Shown piece by piece: positions 45,160-46,750 of a stretch of DNA of 46,750 bases. Under the pieces are notes generated by a model. The model made no database searches and was not told where the DNA came from. It was given only the letters and a program-made list of their open reading frames with translations. The position numbers were made by a program, and so were the translations under genes. The stretch covers positions 1 to 46,750 of the forward strand of contig NZ_QJUI01000026.1 of the NCBI RefSeq assembly GCF_004327285.1, read 5' to 3'. The first letter of the stretch is position 1. Each line of letters starts with the position of its first letter. Source of the stretch: Phytopseudomonas daroniae. Its GTDB lineage: Bacteria > Pseudomonadota > Gammaproteobacteria > Pseudomonadales > Pseudomonadaceae.

Positions 45160-46458
45160 ATGCACGACTACGTCAACTGGCTTCGCCACGCTTCGCCCTA
45201 TATCAATGCTCACCGTGACTGCACCTTCGTGGTCATGCTGCCGGGCGAAGGGGTCGCTCATCCCAATTTCGGCAATATCGTTCACGACCTGGTGCTGTTG
45301 CACAGCCTCGGCGTGCGTCTGGTGCTGGTACATGGCTCGCGCCCGCAGATCGAGGCGCGTCTGCTCGGCCGTGGGCTGACGCCGCACTACCATCGTGACC
45401 TGCGTATCACCGACAGCCCGACCCTGGAGTGTGTGATCGACGCGGTCGGCCAGTTGCGCATCGCCATCGAAGCACGCCTGTCCATGGACATCGCCGCCTC
45501 GCCGATGCAGGGCTCGCGGCTGCGGGTAAGCAGCGGTAATTACGTCACCGCACGACCGATCGGCGTGCTGGATGGCGTCGATTACCACCACACCGGCGAA
45601 GTGCGGCGCATCGATCGCAAGGGCATCAATCGCCAGCTCGATGAGCGCAATATCGTGCTGTTGTCGCCGCTGGGCTATTCGCCGACCGGCGAGATCTTCA
45701 ACCTGGCCTGCGAAGACGTGGCCATGCGCGCAGCCATCGATCTGGCCGCCGACAAGCTGATCCTGTTCAGCAGCCAGCAGGGTCTGCTCGATGACGACGG
45801 CAAGCTGATCCGCGAATTGCGCCCGCAGCAGGTGCCGGCACATGTCTCGCGCCTGGGCAGCGATTATCAGGGCGAGCTGCTGGACGCCGCGGCGCAGGCC
45901 TGCCGCAGTGGAGTCAAGCGCAGCCATATCGTCAGCTACACGGGCGATGGCTCGCTGCTCACCGAGCTGTTCACCCGCGACGGTGGCGGCACCCTGGTCG
46001 ACCCCGAACAGTTCGAATCGCTACGCGAAGCCAACATCGGCGACGTCGGTGGCTTGATCGAGCTGATCAGCCCGCTGGAAGAACAGGGCATTCTGGTACG
46101 CCGTTCACGGGAAGTGCTGGAGCGCGAGATCGGCCAGTTCAGCATCGTCGAACGCGACGGCATGATCATCGCCTGCGCCGCGCTTTACCCTATCCCCGAT
46201 TCGACCTGTGGCGAGCTGGCCTGCCTGGCCGTCAACCCCGAGTACCGTCACGGCGGGCGCGGCGATGAACTGCTCGAACACATCGAAGAACGAGCCAAGG
46301 CACTGGGCATCAACACCCTGTTCGTGCTCACTACTCGCACGGCCCACTGGTTCCGCGAGCGCGGTTTCGAGCCGAGCAGCGTCGAACGCATGCCTGCTGC
46401 GCGAGCATCGCTGTACAACTTCCAGCGTAATTCGAAGATATTCGAGAAAGTGCTCTAA
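45160..46458 (+). CDS. argA: N-acetylglutamate synthase
   Basis: The first enzyme of arginine synthesis, which transfers acetyl from acetyl-CoA to glutamate and is inhibited by arginine. The 432-residue product has an N-terminal amino-acid-kinase-like domain that binds arginine (LLHSLGVRLVLVHGSRPQIE near 46-65). The C-terminal GNAT acetyltransferase domain (about 295-432) includes ELACLAVNPEYRHGGRGDEL and RTAHWFRERGF. Length equals P. aeruginosa ArgA. argE lies upstream, with a possible arginine-codon leader between. Confidence 0.95.
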   Translation: MHDYVNWLRHASPYINAHRDCTFVVMLPGEGVAHPNFGNIVHDLVLLHSLGVRLVLVHGSRPQIEARLLGRGLTPHYHRDLRITDSPTLECVIDAVGQLRIAIEARLSMDIAASPMQGSRLRVSSGNYVTARPIGVLDGVDYHHTGEVRRIDRKGINRQLDERNIVLLSPLGYSPTGEIFNLACEDVAMRAAIDLAADKLILFSSQQGLLDDDGKLIRELRPQQVPAHVSRLGSDYQGELLDAAAQACRSGVKRSHIVSYTGDGSLLTELFTRDGGGTLVDPEQFESLREANIGDVGGLIELISPLEEQGILVRRSREVLEREIGQFSIVERDGMIIACAALYPIPDSTCGELACLAVNPEYRHGGRGDELLEHIEERAKALGINTLFVLTTRTAHWFRERGFEPSSVERMPAARASLYNFQRNSKIFEKVL

Positions 46459-46555
46459 CAGGTGGAGGTGGCGAGTAATTGCTTGGGGTGTGATTTTCCA
46501 GTGTTTTGTCACTGAGCAGCTCGTTTTGCTTTAAGTCGAGTTCACACATCAGCAT

Positions 46556-46578
46556 AAGCTTGGCCAAGCAGCTTTTTT
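46556..46578 (+). terminator. weak intrinsic terminator downstream of argA
   Basis: AAGCT (46556-46560) and AGCTT (46570-46574) enclose a nine-base loop, with further T residues to 46578. The stem is short, so this is tentative. Confidence 0.4.
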
Positions 46579-46623
46579 ATTATCCGCCTTCGCCTTACAA
46601 CTCCTCGCTACGCAGAAGTCCAC

Positions 46624-46747
46624 TGCGCAAAGAACTGCGCACCCCCATGTGGATAACCCTGTTGATATATCCCTGAACACTTCGGTATTGCTGCCTATAA
46701 AGCCCTATGCGCAAGAATCTGCACAGCAGTGCGCAACTTCTTGCGCA
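46624..46747. repeat. three TGCGCA-N6-TGCGCA-type dyads at the window edge
   Basis: TGCGCA pairs separated by six bases occur at 46624-46641, 46708-46725 (second half TGCACA) and 46730-46747. The half-site is itself palindromic. The last dyad reaches the window end, so the array may continue. It probably lies upstream of the next gene and looks like a set of operators. Confidence 0.6.
46648..46656. promoter_or_regulatory. DnaA-box sequence
   Basis: TGTGGATAA is a perfect match to the DnaA-box consensus (TTATCCACA on the other strand). A single box outside an origin is common and may only mark a DnaA-influenced promoter or a chance match. Confidence 0.4.
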
Positions 46748-46750
46748 CTT

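Noticed and set aside
43897..45927. Open frame of about 670 codons antisense to argE and argA
   Set aside because: It covers two certain genes and their spacer, shows no motif, and is explained by codon bias of the sense genes.
46648..46656. Replication origin at the right edge
   Set aside because: Only one DnaA box is visible and the neighbouring genes (argA) are not origin-linked; the dyads have a different sequence.

Overview
The window reads as a gamma-proteobacterial chromosome segment, almost certainly a pseudomonad. GC content is high, and gene order repeatedly matches what I remember of Pseudomonas aeruginosa PAO1: nhaP2-mscK-selO; ppx/trxA/rho/ubiD; a ubiI-ubiH-pepP-ygfB-zapA-6S RNA-ygfA block; an iron ABC pair followed by gcvT-gcvH; and gspE-DUF502-DUF47-pit-argE-argA. 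The dispersed repeats suggest the mendocina/oleovorans group, but that is inference. Most of the window is conserved core genome. No CRISPR array, prophage, tRNA or rRNA was seen.

Layout. 1-161: end of an IS5-type element abutting a dispersed repeat. 176-7047 (minus strand): K+/H+ antiporter, large mechanosensitive channel, SelO and a DUF6429 protein. 7219-11167: iron module with an AraC/PchR-type regulator, a divergent FepA-type receptor and a DUF2218 protein; the intergenic region carries Fur-like sites and two copies of a 10-mer 21 bp apart. 11202-17338: exopolyphosphatase, thioredoxin, Rho (with a possible coupled leader peptide), UbiD and a ferredoxin-type reductase. 17421-20261: quinone oxidoreductase, FliL-like protein, EVE protein, an unlisted 46-aa membrane peptide and 5-formyl-THF cyclo-ligase. 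20332-26088: 6S RNA with its own terminator, zapA and a coiled-coil partner, then ygfB-pepP-ubiH-DUF4442-ubiI.

26483-33377 is a second iron cluster: FecI-type sigma factor, FecR, a receptor with a signalling domain, and a ferric ABC binding protein plus permease with no ATPase. Fur-like sites precede the sigma factor, the receptor and the binding protein. 33587-35178: gcvT-gcvH without gcvP. 35227-38900: DUF2388 protein, NfeD, stomatin-like QmcA and a stand-alone GspE-type ATPase. 39282-40019: a DUF502 gene cut by an in-frame amber codon. 40119-43772: CYTH/CHAD triphosphatase, then DUF47-Pit phosphate uptake. 43894-46458: argE and argA, with a candidate Arg-Arg-Arg leader peptide between them. 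The last 130 bases hold three TGCGCA-N6-TGCGCA-type dyads and a DnaA box.

Themes: iron acquisition (two independent modules), phosphate and polyphosphate handling, and ubiquinone synthesis (ubiD, ubiH, ubiI). The most interesting unexplained signals are regulatory: possible leader peptides before argA and rho, the operator-like repeats before fepA and at the right edge, and the heptamer-built hairpins at two gene ends. I found no clear new multi-gene system.
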